Part shown: positions 52,252 through 62,030 of the stretch, piece after piece
Layout: each line of letters begins with the position of its first letter
Position numbering within the stretch: position 1 is the first letter of the stretch
From: Pseudarthrobacter sp. NamE5
Lineage (GTDB): Bacteria; Actinomycetota; Actinomycetes; Actinomycetales; Micrococcaceae
Assembly: GCF_005796225.1 (NCBI RefSeq)
Contig: NZ_VAHO01000007.1
Location: forward strand, 124,001 to 188,000
DNA: 64,000 nucleotides
Direction of reading: 5' to 3'
Translations under genes and position numbers: made by a program
The notes under the pieces: generated by a model
What the model saw: the letters and a program-made list of their open reading frames with translations, nothing else
Databases searched by the model: none
What the model was told of the DNA's origin: nothing

Positions 52252-54063
52252 GTGGTTACACGACTGTCCCAGCTGTTCCTGCGCACCCTGCGTGAAGATC
52301 CCGTCGACGCCGAGGTTGCCAGCCATCGGCTCCTGGTCCGCGCAGGCTACATCCGCCGCGCAGCCCCCGGCATCTACACCTGGCTGCCGCTGGGACTCAG
52401 CGTCCTGCGCAAAGTCGAAGCTGTGATCCGCGAGGAGATGGCGGCCATCGGTGCCCAGGAAGTCCACTTCCCGGCGCTCCTGCCCCGCGAACCCTACGAG
52501 GCCACAAACCGCTGGACCGAGTACGGCGAGGGCCTGTTCCGGCTCCAGGACCGCAAGGGCGCCGATTACCTGCTGGCCCCCACCCATGAGGAAATGTTCA
52601 CCCTGCTGGTCAAGGACCTGTACTCCTCGTACAAGGACCTGCCGCTGAGCCTCTACCAGATCCAGAACAAGTACCGTGACGAGGCGCGGCCGCGCGCGGG
52701 CCTCCTGCGCGGCCGGGAATTCATCATGAAGGACTCCTACTCGTTCGATGTCGACGACGCCGGCCTGGACGCCAGCTACGCCGCCCACCGGGGCGCCTAC
52801 CTGCGCATCTTCGAACGGCTCGGCCTGGAAGTCATCCCGGTCACCGCCACTGCCGGGGCCATGGGCGGGTCCAAGAGCGAGGAATTCCTGCACCCCACCG
52901 AGATCGGTGAGGACACGTTCGTCCGCTCCGCCGGCGGCTACGCAGCGAATGTCGAAGCCGTCACCACTGTCGTCCCCGCGGAGATCGACTTCAGCGGCGC
53001 CCCTGCCGCCGTCGTCCGTGACACCCCGGACACCCCCACTATCGACACGCTGGTCGCCGCCTCCAACGGGCTGGCCCCCCGGAGCGAGGCCGACGGCGGC
53101 GCGTGGACTGCCGCCGACACGCTGAAGAACGTGGTACTCGCCGTGACGCTGCCCACCGGCGAGCGGCAGCTGGTGGTTATCGGTGTCCCCGGCGACCGCG
53201 GCGTGGACCTGAAGCGAGTCGAGGCCAACATCGGCTCCTTCCTGCCGATCGCCGGTGAAATCGGCCTCGAAGCCGCCAACGACGAAGACCTCAAGAAGCA
53301 GCCCCTCATCGTCAAGGGCTACCTGGGCCCTGGCATGTCCCTTGATGAACCGCTTCTGGGTACCGGAAGCGCAACGAAGCTGCTGTACCTGGTGGATCCA
53401 CGCGTGGTTCGCGGCACCAGCTGGATCACCGGGGCCAACGAGGCCGGCAAGCACGTGTACGGCCTGGTGGCAGGCCGCGACTTTACCTGGGACGGCGTCA
53501 TCGAGTGCACCGAAGTCCGCGAGGGAGACCCGGCCCCGGACGGATCGGGTCCCCTGGAGACCGCCCGTGGAATCGAGATGGGCCACATTTTCCAGCTGGG
53601 CCGCAAGTACGCCGAAGCCCTGGAGCTGAAGGTGCTGGACCAGAACGGCAAGCAGGTTACCGTCACCATGGGCTCCTACGGCGTGGGCGTCACCAGGGCC
53701 GTCGCCGCGCTGGCGGAATCCAACCATGACACCAGGGGGCTCGTGTGGCCGCGGGCTGTTGCGCCTGCGGATGTCCACGTGGTGGCCGTGGGCAAGGGCG
53801 AGGAAATCTTCGCCACGGCCGAGCGGCTGGCAGCGGACCTTGAAGCAGCAGGGCTGGACGTCCTTCTCGATGACCGGCCCAAGGTCTCGCCCGGCGTCAA
53901 GTTCGGGGACGCGGAACTGGTGGGGGTTCCCACCATCCTGGCCGTAGGCCGCGGGCTGGTGGACGGCGTGGTGGAGATCAAGGACCGCCGCAGCGGCGAC
54001 GCCGAGAATGTGGCGGTTGACAAGGCTGTTGACTACGTGGTCAACGCCGTCCGCACCAGCTGA
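52252..54063 (+). CDS. proS: Prolyl-tRNA synthetase (bacterial type)
   Basis: This class II enzyme charges tRNA-Pro. The protein has 603 residues. It begins [16 protein letters not shown], with motif 2 as [23 protein letters not shown] and motif 3 as [16 protein letters not shown]. The inserted editing domain lies between motifs 2 and 3 (about 225-410), and the anticodon-binding domain is C-terminal ([21 protein letters not shown]). GTG 52252 fits the family start, though no good ribosome-binding site precedes it. The next gene begins five bases after its stop. Confidence 0.95.
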   Translation: MVTRLSQLFLRTLREDPVDAEVASHRLLVRAGYIRRAAPGIYTWLPLGLSVLRKVEAVIREEMAAIGAQEVHFPALLPREPYEATNRWTEYGEGLFRLQDRKGADYLLAPTHEEMFTLLVKDLYSSYKDLPLSLYQIQNKYRDEARPRAGLLRGREFIMKDSYSFDVDDAGLDASYAAHRGAYLRIFERLGLEVIPVTATAGAMGGSKSEEFLHPTEIGEDTFVRSAGGYAANVEAVTTVVPAEIDFSGAPAAVVRDTPDTPTIDTLVAASNGLAPRSEADGGAWTAADTLKNVVLAVTLPTGERQLVVIGVPGDRGVDLKRVEANIGSFLPIAGEIGLEAANDEDLKKQPLIVKGYLGPGMSLDEPLLGTGSATKLLYLVDPRVVRGTSWITGANEAGKHVYGLVAGRDFTWDGVIECTEVREGDPAPDGSGPLETARGIEMGHIFQLGRKYAEALELKVLDQNGKQVTVTMGSYGVGVTRAVAALAESNHDTRGLVWPRAVAPADVHVVAVGKGEEIFATAERLAADLEAAGLDVLLDDRPKVSPGVKFGDAELVGVPTILAVGRGLVDGVVEIKDRRSGDAENVAVDKAVDYVVNAVRTS

Positions 54064-54068
54064 CTGCG

Positions 54069-54860
54069 GTGGAGTTCGGACTCGAATCGCTGGGGCTGGC
54101 GACACTCCTCCTGATCGTGCTGGCAGGTTTCGCAGCAGGCTGGGTTGATGCAGTGGTGGGCGGGGGCGGGCTGATCCAGCTCCCCGCCCTGCTGCTGGTC
54201 CCGGGGATCACGCCCGTCCAGGCACTGGCCACGAACAAGATGGGGTCCATCTTTGGTACCGCCACCAGCGCCGCCACGTATTACCGGCGGGTGGGTCCGG
54301 ACCTGAAGACGGCTTTGCCGATGGCCGTGATTGCCCTCGCAGGCAGCTTCGGGGGTGCTGTGCTGGCGGCTACGCTTCCTGCCAATGTCTTCAAGCCCAT
54401 CATCGTCACGGCGCTGGTCGCCGTCGCGCTTTTCACCGCCCTGAAACCGGACGTCGGCGGCATCACTGCCTTGCGCCATGGCGGCCACAAGCATTACGTG
54501 GTTGCCTGCCTCATTGGCGCCGTGATCGGTTTCTATGACGGCCTTATCGGGCCGGGAACCGGCTCCTTCCTGGTCATCGCGCTGGTCTCGGCCATGGGCT
54601 ATGCCTTCCTGGAGGCCAGTGCCAAAGCCAAGATCGTCAACATGGCCACCAACGCCGGGGCACTGTTGTTCTTCCTGCCCCACGGCTCGCTGCTGTGGGG
54701 GCTGGGCCTGCTGCTCGGTGCGGCCAACATGGCCGGCGGATACCTGGGCGCCAGGACAGCGGTAAAGCAGGGCAGCCGCTTTGTCCGGGTGGTTTTTTTG
54801 CTGGTGGTGTCTGCCCTCATCATCAAGCTCGGCTACGACGTCTGGCAGGAAAACTTCTGA
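54069..54860 (+). CDS. TauE/SafE-family anion exporter, second copy
   Basis: The 263-residue protein has about eight helices and the family motifs AGWVDAVVGGGGLIQLPALLLV and YDGLIGPGTGSFLVI. The NKMGSIFGT stretch is typical of the common actinobacterial TSUP branch. It differs from the copy at 43632 and is not a recent duplicate. Substrate is unknown. GTG 54069 lies five bases after proS, so the two are likely in one transcript. Confidence 0.87.
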   Translation: MEFGLESLGLATLLLIVLAGFAAGWVDAVVGGGGLIQLPALLLVPGITPVQALATNKMGSIFGTATSAATYYRRVGPDLKTALPMAVIALAGSFGGAVLAATLPANVFKPIIVTALVAVALFTALKPDVGGITALRHGGHKHYVVACLIGAVIGFYDGLIGPGTGSFLVIALVSAMGYAFLEASAKAKIVNMATNAGALLFFLPHGSLLWGLGLLLGAANMAGGYLGARTAVKQGSRFVRVVFLLVVSALIIKLGYDVWQENF

Positions 54861-54904
54861 CGGCCGCCGGCATCGGGGACTCGTAGGCACCGGGTTTCCG
54901 GGCG

Positions 54905-54910
54905 TAGCAT
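54905..54910 (+). promoter_or_regulatory. -10 box TAGCAT, six bases before the decarboxylase ATG
   Basis: TAGCAT is followed by GCAGGT and ATG at 54917, another leaderless arrangement. Confidence 0.45.
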
Positions 54911-54916
54911 GCAGGT

Positions 54917-56308
54917 ATGTCACACGGGGACGACGAGTACGCCCGGGCTTTGGCAGCGGCAGCCCGCCACTCAGCGGCGTGGCTGCGCAGCCTCCCCGAG
55001 CGGCCGGTGGGGCCTGCACTTCCCGCCCACGACCTCACTGAGGTGTTCGGCGGGCCCCTGCCGCGGGAAGGGATGCCGGCTGAGGAAGTGGTCGACTTCC
55101 TGGCACGGACGGCGGAACCGGGACTCATGGCAATGCCCTCCGGCCGGTTCTTCGGCTGGGTGATCGGTGGGACCCTTCCTGCCGCCCTTGCCTCTGACTG
55201 GCTGGTAAGCGCATGGGACCAGAACGCAGGGCTGCGGTATGCCACCCCGGCCACCGCTGCCATCGAGGAGGGTGCAGGCAAGTGGCTCCTCGAGCTGCTG
55301 GGGCTTCCTGCCGGTTCTGACGTCGGCTTCGTTACCGGTGCCACGATGGCGAACTTCACCGGAATGGCCGCCGCACGGTGGCGGCTGCTGGCGGACGCCG
55401 GCTGGGACCTGGACCGGGACGGGCTGTTTGGGGCGCCCCGGATCCGCAGCTTCGTTGGCCGGGAACGGCATGACACCGTGGACCTGGGCCTGCGCTACCT
55501 CGGTATGGGCAAACCCGCCGTGGTGGAGGCCGATGGGCAGGGGCGGCTGATTCCGGAAGCGCTGGATGCAGCCCTGGCGGAAGGTTCCGGACCGGCGCTG
55601 GTGTGCCTGCAGGCAGGAAACCTGCATTCAGGCGCGTTCGATCCATTCCCCGAAGCCATCGGCATCGCAAGAAAGCACGGCGCCTGGGTCCACATTGATG
55701 GTGCTTTTGGCTTGTGGGCCGCTGCGGTTCCGGAACTGCGGTACTTGACCGCCGGGTACGGGGACGCCGACTCCTGGGGAACCGATGCGCACAAGACGCT
55801 TAACGTCCCGTACGACTGCGGGATTGCCATTGTCCGCGACGCGTCAGCCCTCCGCTCCGCCATGGGTCTTCACGCGAGCTACCTGGTGCATGACGCCGAA
55901 GGCCCCGGCGATCCCTTCGAAAAGGTCCCGGAGCTTTCCCGCCGCGCACGCGGTGTTCCCGTATGGGCAGCCCTGAAGAGCCTGGGCCGGGACGGAGTGG
56001 AGGCGCAGGTGCGGGGCATGGCAACCGCGGCGTCCGACATTGCCGCGGGACTCGCCCGGATCGACGGAGTGGAGGTGCTGAACGAAGTCAACTACACGCA
56101 GGTGTCTCTGGCGTTTGGCGACGACGCCACCACCCGGGCAGTGACCGAACGCATCATCGGTGACGGCAGGGTATGGATGTCCGGTTCCCGCTGGCGCGGC
56201 CGGGACATCCTGCGGGTGTCGGTCAGTAACTGGCATACCGCCGGGGAAGAAGTGCGCACTGCCGTCGACGCTGTGGGCTCCGCGCTCTCTGCTGTGCGCG
56301 GAAAGTGA
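54917..56308 (+). CDS. PLP-dependent decarboxylase (group II) or aspartate-aminotransferase-fold enzyme
   Basis: The 463-residue enzyme belongs to the pyridoxal-dependent group II decarboxylases (DDC/GAD type). The cofactor Asp261 is in VHIDGAFGLWAA, and the Schiff-base Lys293 is in WGTDAHKTLNVPYDCG. Early segments RFFGWVIGGTLPAALASDWL and TGATMANFTGMAAARWRLL bind substrate and phosphate. It likely decarboxylates an L-amino acid, but the specificity is not visible. It is followed by a convergent kinase gene. Confidence 0.87.
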   Translation: MSHGDDEYARALAAAARHSAAWLRSLPERPVGPALPAHDLTEVFGGPLPREGMPAEEVVDFLARTAEPGLMAMPSGRFFGWVIGGTLPAALASDWLVSAWDQNAGLRYATPATAAIEEGAGKWLLELLGLPAGSDVGFVTGATMANFTGMAAARWRLLADAGWDLDRDGLFGAPRIRSFVGRERHDTVDLGLRYLGMGKPAVVEADGQGRLIPEALDAALAEGSGPALVCLQAGNLHSGAFDPFPEAIGIARKHGAWVHIDGAFGLWAAAVPELRYLTAGYGDADSWGTDAHKTLNVPYDCGIAIVRDASALRSAMGLHASYLVHDAEGPGDPFEKVPELSRRARGVPVWAALKSLGRDGVEAQVRGMATAASDIAAGLARIDGVEVLNEVNYTQVSLAFGDDATTRAVTERIIGDGRVWMSGSRWRGRDILRVSVSNWHTAGEEVRTAVDAVGSALSAVRGK

Positions 56309-56364
56309 GCTGACTCGCGGGAATCCGGCTGCCGAGTGGGGGTTTAACGGCCGCTCGAATTCAG

Positions 56365-56393
56365 CTCCCGGGAGCCAACCACTGCCCCGGGAG
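56365..56393. terminator. Hairpin between convergent genes
   Basis: CTCCCGGG (56365-56372) and CCCGGGAG (56386-56393) pair perfectly, between the stop of the decarboxylase and the stop of the minus-strand kinase. No T-run. Confidence 0.5.
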
Positions 56394-56399
56394 TGCCGG

Positions 56400-57443
56400 T
56401 CAGCCCGTCATGAACGCCTGCCCCGGCTCCGGCAACGCATGTGCCGGGGGAAGCCCGTCAAGAGTCCGCCCCGCGAGCGTGCTCGCCACCCACAGCGAGC
56501 GGGCGAGGTCTCCGTGATGGCCCGGCTGCCCGGCGTACCACAGCGCGTTGGCAACCTCCCGGGCCACACCCCACTGCCGCGCGACGTCGGAATCCAGCCC
56601 GCCGGCCGCGCTGAAATCGGCGCACCGCTGCCGCAGGCCTGATTTGGGCTGGTTGAGCGGCAGGTCCTGCAGGCGGTTCCACAACAGCGGTGCCACAGCG
56701 AACTCCGGCTCGCCAATCATAGGCTGCGGGTCGATGGCGGCGTAAGCATCCGCCGTCGGCTGTCCGTCCGCAGCCGCGGTGCCAGGCCTGGCCAGGATGT
56801 TGAGGTAATGGAGGTCCGCGTGGACCAGGACGTCGCGGGCGGTCCGCCGTCCAACCGCCCCTCGCGTCTGGCACACCTCCAGGGCTGCTTCCAGCAGCCA
56901 CCGGGGAAAGGGCCGGCCTAAGTGTTCCCAGTCCGCGGGCAGGTCGTCGCTCCACTGCTCTGCCCGTGCAGCGATGTGTTCGAACTCCCGCCACTGCGGC
57001 CGATCGTCGGGGACGAGGTTCAGCTTCCGGACCAGCCCGCCCCAGACCGCCGCGGCGTCCTCCACCGGCACGGCAGTAAGCGGCCGCCCGGCGTCGAGCC
57101 TTTCAAGGAGCATGGAACACGTGCCCGGGTCGGATGCAATGAGCCGCACGGCGCCTTCTCCGCCCCAAAGCGCCAGCGCATGGCGCTCCACCTGCGCCTC
57201 ATCGTGCGGGAACGCGATCTTGAGGGCCGCGGGCGTGCCGTCCTCCTGCAGCACCGGAAGAACCAGGGCGCCGTGGCCGTGCCAGGGCATGGCGCCTGGG
57301 CCGAGGTTGGAGACAAGCGCCCACCGTTCCAGCAGGGTCCCGGCAAGATCCGGCAGGGAGCGGAGCCATGCCCGTCCTTCAGGCATGCCGGCGTACCTGG
57401 CGGCAAGGTCCGGGGGAACAGGCAGTACGGCTGGCTGGCTCAT
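56400..57443 (-). CDS. APH/streptomycin 6-kinase-like phosphotransferase
   Basis: The 347-residue protein has the kinase fold of the aminoglycoside-6/hydroxyurea phosphotransferase family. Lys75 (AALKIAFPH) binds ATP, VLVHADLHYLNIL holds the catalytic Asp210 and Asn215, and AAIDPQP has the metal-binding Asp238. Chromosomal members are often of unknown use and do not by themselves show antibiotic resistance. TAGGCT lies seven bases before ATG 57443, a leaderless layout. Confidence 0.83.
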   Translation of the reverse strand: MSQPAVLPVPPDLAARYAGMPEGRAWLRSLPDLAGTLLERWALVSNLGPGAMPWHGHGALVLPVLQEDGTPAALKIAFPHDEAQVERHALALWGGEGAVRLIASDPGTCSMLLERLDAGRPLTAVPVEDAAAVWGGLVRKLNLVPDDRPQWREFEHIAARAEQWSDDLPADWEHLGRPFPRWLLEAALEVCQTRGAVGRRTARDVLVHADLHYLNILARPGTAAADGQPTADAYAAIDPQPMIGEPEFAVAPLLWNRLQDLPLNQPKSGLRQRCADFSAAGGLDSDVARQWGVAREVANALWYAGQPGHHGDLARSLWVASTLAGRTLDGLPPAHALPEPGQAFMTG

Positions 57444-57450
57444 CGGATCA

Positions 57451-57456
57451 AGCCTA
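57451..57456 (-). promoter_or_regulatory. -10 box TAGGCT, seven bases before the kinase ATG
   Basis: On the minus strand TAGGCT is followed by TGATCCG and ATG at 57443. No ribosome-binding site is present. Confidence 0.45.
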
Positions 57457-57539
57457 CGTGCAGCGCCCTTCAGGGGCCCGTTGACGGCAAGCCGGGGCCG
57501 GATGCTAACCCCTGCGGTTAACTCCTGGATCCGTAACTT

Positions 57540-58292
57540 CTACACCACACCGGTGGCGCCCAAGAGGCTGCCGATGCTGAAGGTGGCTGCGAGGGCCAGG
57601 GCGCCGCCGAACACCACACGTACTGCCGCCCGCAGCTTCGACCCGCCGCCGATCCAGGCACCGAGTCCGCCGGTCAGGGCCAGTGCCACCAGAACCATGA
57701 CGAAGGTCAGGGGAACCCGGATATCCGGCGGCGGAAGCAGGATGGCCAGCATGGGCAGGATCGCGCCGATGGTGAAAGCAACAGCCGAAGCAAAGGCGGC
57801 GTGCCAGGGACTCACGATGTCGGTCTCGTTGATATTGAGTTCGGCGGAGAGATGCGCCGCCAGGGGATCGTGGGCCGTGAGCTCCTCGGCCACCTTGCCG
57901 GCGGTTTCCGGGCTCAGTCCCTTGGCGAGGTAGATCCCGGTCAGTTCTGCAAGTTCCTCGTCCGGCTGCTCGGCCAGTTCCCGGCGTTCCTTCTCGATCA
58001 GGGCCCGCTGGCTGTCGCTTTGGCTGCTGACGGAGACGTATTCGCCCAGTGCCATGGACACTGCACCGCCCACCAGGCCGGCCGCTCCCGCGGCGAGGAT
58101 GGGCCCGGATTCGGCGGTGGCACCCGCTACGCCCACCACGATCGCCGCAACGGAAACGATGCCGTCATTGGCGCCAAGGACGCCTGCCCGCAGCCAGTTC
58201 AGCCGCTGGGCAAGGTCATTGGCATGCGGCTCCGTCTCCAGGTGGCGGTCAAGGTCGGGACCTGCGGTGTCAGCCGGTTCCTGTGCATCCAT
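57540..58292 (-). CDS. VIT1/CCC1-family iron or manganese transporter
   Basis: The 250-residue membrane protein has five predicted helices. The family signature is RAGVLGANDGIVSVAAIVVGVAGA in helix 1. GGAVSMALGEYVSVSSQSDSQ follows in helix 2, then a cytosolic Glu-rich metal-binding helix pair (ALIEKERRELAEQPDEELAELTGIY...). It would export Fe2+ or Mn2+ from the cytosol. ATG 58292 has GAAGG upstream. A 10-base palindrome GCCTTAAGGC lies at 58332-58341. Confidence 0.88.
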   Translation of the reverse strand: MDAQEPADTAGPDLDRHLETEPHANDLAQRLNWLRAGVLGANDGIVSVAAIVVGVAGATAESGPILAAGAAGLVGGAVSMALGEYVSVSSQSDSQRALIEKERRELAEQPDEELAELTGIYLAKGLSPETAGKVAEELTAHDPLAAHLSAELNINETDIVSPWHAAFASAVAFTIGAILPMLAILLPPPDIRVPLTFVMVLVALALTGGLGAWIGGGSKLRAAVRVVFGGALALAATFSIGSLLGATGVV

Positions 58293-58396
58293 GCCTTCAG
58301 CAAACCATTTGAAGTTCTTCGCGGCTACCCTGCCTTAAGGCATGTACCGGCCGTCATTGGCGGGGCCGGACTGGAACGAACGCGGGCAGGTGGTCC

Positions 58397-59683
58397 TCAG
58401 CTGCCTGCACCCGTCGCCGCCGGCTTTGTGCTCTCCGACAGTTCCGGGAGTTTCGGCAGCTGGCCCGCATCAAGGAGGATGCCGGGCACGGGTCCCGGGT
58501 CGCCGCCCCAGCGGGCAACGCGCCGGGCGGCTTCCCCCAGGGCGGCAATCGCCCACTGCCGCAGGTCGCCGTCAGCCTGCGAAACGACGTCCCCGTAGGC
58601 GGGCAGTGCGGCGAGTTCAAGCCTGGCCAGCCCGGCTGTCGGCGCGGCGAAGAATTCAGCGCCCAGTGCATAGCCCGGCTGTTGGGCGTCCGGATCTCCG
58701 CAGGCCGCACGGGAATGGGCGGAGGCTTCGGCGGCGACTTCCTGATGCTGGTCCAGGAAGGCGGCGGCGGTGGTGGCGTCATCCGGGGCGAGCCGGGGAA
58801 GTGCGGCCTGGTAGGCGTAAACGTTTTGCTGTTCCACTGCCACCGCCATGGACAGGGCGCTTTCCAGTCCTGCAGGGGCGCCTGCAGTGGTCTCCTGTCC
58901 CGGTTCCCCGCCGGCGGATTCAGTTCCCGCAGGCCCGGGCAGGGGAGAGGGGCAGGAGGTCGGCATGGCGCTGGCTTCCGCCGCGTCCGCGGGCGGGGCG
59001 TTGGTCTCCTGCATCGTGGCGGGCGTCCCTTGCCGGGCGTGGGGGAGTGCATCTCCGGGGACGCCAACCGAGGCGGCGATGGTCTCCGACGCAAGCAACT
59101 GGGCCGTGCCGGCCCCGGCCAGGAGCCGGGCCATCCCGCCGTCGGCCTTTTCCGCGTCGGTGAGGCGCTGCACCCCGCTGCTCGAGAGTGCGGAAGCCAG
59201 CTCCCCGGGAGTTGGAACACGTTCGGGGGCCGCCGTCGTTGCTGCCGGCAGCCCTGGCTCGGGCCGGGAAAGCGAACCTGACAGGGAAGAATCTGCCGCC
59301 GTGGCTTCCGCCGCCGAGGGCACGGAACCGGGCGGTGTTGGCCGTGCTGCCGAGAGAGGATTCGACGGCGACAGGAGGGCACGTGCCTGCAGGGTCAGCA
59401 ACGTCACAGTCGCCTCCATCACTGCAGGCTCCACGGGGGCGCCGGCAGCAGGGGTGGCCAGGTGCACGGCGGCTGCGCGAAGACGCAGGGTTTCCTGCAG
59501 GGCGGCCGCCCGGGCCTGCTCCGGGAAGGGCGGCTCGGCGGCGGGAGGCGGAGCCGCGGGAACCAGCCCGAATCCAAGGCTCAGGACAAGGAGCGCAGTG
59601 AAGGCAAGGACGGCGTACCGGAAAAAGGGCGGCGCGGGGCGGTTTTCCGGATGGTCGGCTTTCACAACAGACCATGGTGTCAC
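58397..59683 (-). CDS. Membrane-anchored DUF4439 (ferritin-like) protein
   Basis: The 428-residue protein has an N-terminal membrane helix or signal (about 21-45), a long Ala/Pro/Ser/Thr-rich region (about 46-285), and a C-terminal four-helix DUF4439-like domain (about 286-405: LSMAVAVEQQNVYAYQAALP...DQHQEVAAEASAHSRA). DUF4439 is ferritin-like but its role is unknown; Glu/His ligands for a di-metal site are not obviously complete. GTG 59683 is the start. It is divergent from rimP, a pairing often seen in actinobacteria. Confidence 0.78.
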   Translation of the reverse strand: MTPWSVVKADHPENRPAPPFFRYAVLAFTALLVLSLGFGLVPAAPPPAAEPPFPEQARAAALQETLRLRAAAVHLATPAAGAPVEPAVMEATVTLLTLQARALLSPSNPLSAARPTPPGSVPSAAEATAADSSLSGSLSRPEPGLPAATTAAPERVPTPGELASALSSSGVQRLTDAEKADGGMARLLAGAGTAQLLASETIAASVGVPGDALPHARQGTPATMQETNAPPADAAEASAMPTSCPSPLPGPAGTESAGGEPGQETTAGAPAGLESALSMAVAVEQQNVYAYQAALPRLAPDDATTAAAFLDQHQEVAAEASAHSRAACGDPDAQQPGYALGAEFFAAPTAGLARLELAALPAYGDVVSQADGDLRQWAIAALGEAARRVARWGGDPGPVPGILLDAGQLPKLPELSESTKPAATGAGS

Positions 59684-59768
59684 GCCGGCGGGAAACTCCG
59701 TCCCACCGGACCGGTAAAATAGCTACGCTAGTAATCGGAACATCATCTATAGGGAGGCGGCCGGCATC

Positions 59769-60344
59769 GTGAGCAATGCAGAAGCCACGGCTTCATCAGG
59801 CAATCCGGAAGCGGCCCGGCTCCGTGCGCTCCTTGAACCCTCGGTCCAGGCGAACCGCCTGTACCTGGAGGACGTGGCCATCGTGCCCGGTTCACACCGC
59901 GTGGTCCATGTGGTGGTGGACCTCCCGCAGGAGGAAACCGGCGGCGTCAGCCTTGACGTCATTGCAGATATTTCAAAAGTCCTCTCCGACGTCCTGGACA
60001 ATGATCCGGGAGACGACGGCCGCCCCTACGATCTTGAAGTGTCTTCGCCCGGCGTCGGACGCCCCCTGACGGAACCCCGGCACTGGCACCGGGCCAAGGG
60101 CCGTATGGTCAAGGTCAACGTGCTCCAGGGTGAGAACGTCACAGGCCGGATCCAGTCCGTGGACGACGCCGGCGTGACGATCATCCCGGAGGTCGCTGTC
60201 AAGAAGGGCATGAAGCCCAAGCAGGGCGACCCCATAAAGCTTCCTTTCGACAGGATCCGCAACGGAAAAGTCGAGATCGAATTCAGCCACCTCTCCGAGG
60301 ACGGTCTGGAACCTGAACACAATGGACCTTCTGAGGAGGCCTGA
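59769..60344 (+). CDS. rimP: Ribosome maturation factor RimP
   Basis: RimP helps 30S subunit assembly. The 191-residue protein has the N-terminal alpha/beta domain with [30 protein letters not shown], the family signature, and a C-terminal SH3-like domain. GTG 59769 is preceded by AGGGAGG at a long spacing. TAAAAT at 59715-59720 may be its -10 box. The stop overlaps the nusA ATG (TGATG). Confidence 0.94.
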   Translation: MSNAEATASSGNPEAARLRALLEPSVQANRLYLEDVAIVPGSHRVVHVVVDLPQEETGGVSLDVIADISKVLSDVLDNDPGDDGRPYDLEVSSPGVGRPLTEPRHWHRAKGRMVKVNVLQGENVTGRIQSVDDAGVTIIPEVAVKKGMKPKQGDPIKLPFDRIRNGKVEIEFSHLSEDGLEPEHNGPSEEA

Positions 60345-61324
60345 TGGATATTGACATGAGCGCACTGAGACTTCTGGAGCGTGAGCGTGAAATCCCGCTG
60401 GACCTCCTGATCCCCACCATTGAGCAGGCGCTCCTGGTGGCATACCACAAGTCGCCGGGTGCCCACGAAAAGGCCCGTGCCGAGCTGGACCGCAAGAGCG
60501 GCCACGTGACCATCTGGGCTGTGGAGATTGACGATGACGGCGCTCCCATCGGCGAATTTGAGCACACCCCCGAGGGGTTCGGCCGCATAGCCGCCAGCAC
60601 TGCCCGCCAGATCATCCTGCAGCGGCTGCGCGACGTAGAAGACGACAATGTCCTGGGCGAGTTCAAGGGCCGCGAGGGTGAACTCGTGTCCGGCACCATC
60701 CAGCAGGGCAACAACCCCCACATGATCCAGGTGAACCTGGGATCGGTGGAGGCGCTCCTGCCGCCGCCCGAGCAGGTGCCCGGCGAGAAGTACGTCCACG
60801 GAAACCGCCTCCGGGCACTGGTCATCGATGTTCACCGCGGCTCGAAGGGCCCGTCCGTCACCCTGTCCCGGTCCCACCCCGGCCTCGTCCGGAAGCTCTT
60901 CGAACTCGAGGTCCCGGAGATCGCAGACCGCTCCGTCGAGATTGTTGCGCTGGCCCGGGAAGCCGGCCACCGGACCAAGATCGCGGTCAAGGCAAACGTT
61001 CCCGGCATCAACGCCAAGGGCGCCTGCATCGGCGAAATGGGTTCGCGCGTGCGCGCCGTGATGACCGAGCTTAACGATGAAAAGATCGACATCGTCGACT
61101 TCAGCGAGAATCCGGCGACCTTCATCGCAAGCGCACTCTCGCCGTCGCGTGTGAATTCGGTCACCATCACTGATGAAGCCACCCGGTCGGCCCGCGTGGT
61201 GGTTCCCGATTACCAGCTTTCCCTGGCCATCGGCAAAGAGGGCCAGAACGCCCGTTTGGCGGCGAAGCTCACTGGCTGGCGGATCGACATTGTGTCTGAC
61301 GCCGCCGCCGGCCGCGATAACTGA
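60344..61324 (+). CDS. nusA: Transcription termination/antitermination factor NusA
   Basis: NusA binds RNA polymerase and controls pausing and termination. The 326-residue protein has the N-terminal polymerase-binding domain (1-110), an S1 domain ([13 protein letters not shown]... to [12 protein letters not shown], about 112-175) and two KH domains with the [27 protein letters not shown] signature and [19 protein letters not shown]. It lacks the acidic repeats of E. coli NusA, as is normal for actinobacteria. It is coupled to rimP. Confidence 0.95.
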   Translation: MDIDMSALRLLEREREIPLDLLIPTIEQALLVAYHKSPGAHEKARAELDRKSGHVTIWAVEIDDDGAPIGEFEHTPEGFGRIAASTARQIILQRLRDVEDDNVLGEFKGREGELVSGTIQQGNNPHMIQVNLGSVEALLPPPEQVPGEKYVHGNRLRALVIDVHRGSKGPSVTLSRSHPGLVRKLFELEVPEIADRSVEIVALAREAGHRTKIAVKANVPGINAKGACIGEMGSRVRAVMTELNDEKIDIVDFSENPATFIASALSPSRVNSVTITDEATRSARVVVPDYQLSLAIGKEGQNARLAAKLTGWRIDIVSDAAAGRDN

Positions 61325-61521
61325 CACCTTCCACTGCCCCCTCCCGTGCCGGAAACACCCGCGAAGTTTCGGGCAGAAGGGCCGGGAGGGGCTAGAATAG
61401 TAAAGACCGCGCCCAACGGCCGGCAGTCGTGCGCCCAGGGCGTGCCCCATACCGTGTGCTCCTGGTACCTCCATTGCGGGGTTCCGGTGCACCGCTGAGG
61501 GCCCGTCCGCGGCCAGCAGAT

Positions 61522-61878
61522 ATGAACGTCAGGAAGATGACCGAGTTAGAAGCAAGCGGGAATCAACCGGAGCGTACCTGCGTCGGATGCCGAAAGAAGG
61601 GGCTGCGGTCGGAGTTACTCCGGCTCGTCGCCGAAGGCGGCGGTTCTTCCGCTGTCCTGGTGGATGAACGACGCCGGATGGCTGGCCGGGGTGCATGGCT
61701 GCACCCCAGCGAATCGTGCCTGGCTCTGGCGATCAAGCGGCGAGCATTCGGTCGTGCCCTTAACGGCGCAACCGTTACCGCCGACGTCGAGCGCCGGATC
61801 AAGTCAGGCCCGAACGTTGCAGGCGTTCCGGCTTCTGCAACACCAACCGTCCAACCTGAAAGCGGGTCAGAAAACTGA
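61522..61878 (+). CDS. rnpM: RNase P modulator RnpM (YlxR/DUF448)
   Basis: The small RNA-binding protein carries the family signature RTCVGCRKKGLRSELLRLV and the later GRGAWLHPS..C..LAIKRRAFGRAL. YlxR proteins have been reported to bind and modulate RNase P. The start is not certain: ATG 61522 (MNVRKMTELEASG) and ATG 61537 are both possible, and the frame is open to GTG 61429. It lies between nusA and infB as in most bacteria. TAGAAT at 61393-61398 upstream could be a promoter element. Confidence 0.88.
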   Translation: MNVRKMTELEASGNQPERTCVGCRKKGLRSELLRLVAEGGGSSAVLVDERRRMAGRGAWLHPSESCLALAIKRRAFGRALNGATVTADVERRIKSGPNVAGVPASATPTVQPESGSEN

Positions 61879-62030
61879 TGGAAACCCGATGAGTTCCCAG
61901 CGATGAGTGCGTAACGATGACAACTTTGTTGCGCTCTGCAATGGGCCCTTCTGCACGCAATGCGGCTGGGGCCCGCAGTAAGAAGTAGACGGTTCGTGCC
62001 TGGCTCGGTGCGGACCGAGACAGGAGAAAT

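Noticed and set aside
52000-54105. A 701-codon open frame on the minus strand opposite proS
   Set aside because: It mirrors proS, has no family features and exists because of high GC. Only its last 75 codons, outside proS, were kept as a doubtful candidate.
56400-57443. Antibiotic-resistance gene
   Set aside because: The kinase fold is present, but chromosomal members of this family without mobile context are not evidence of resistance.
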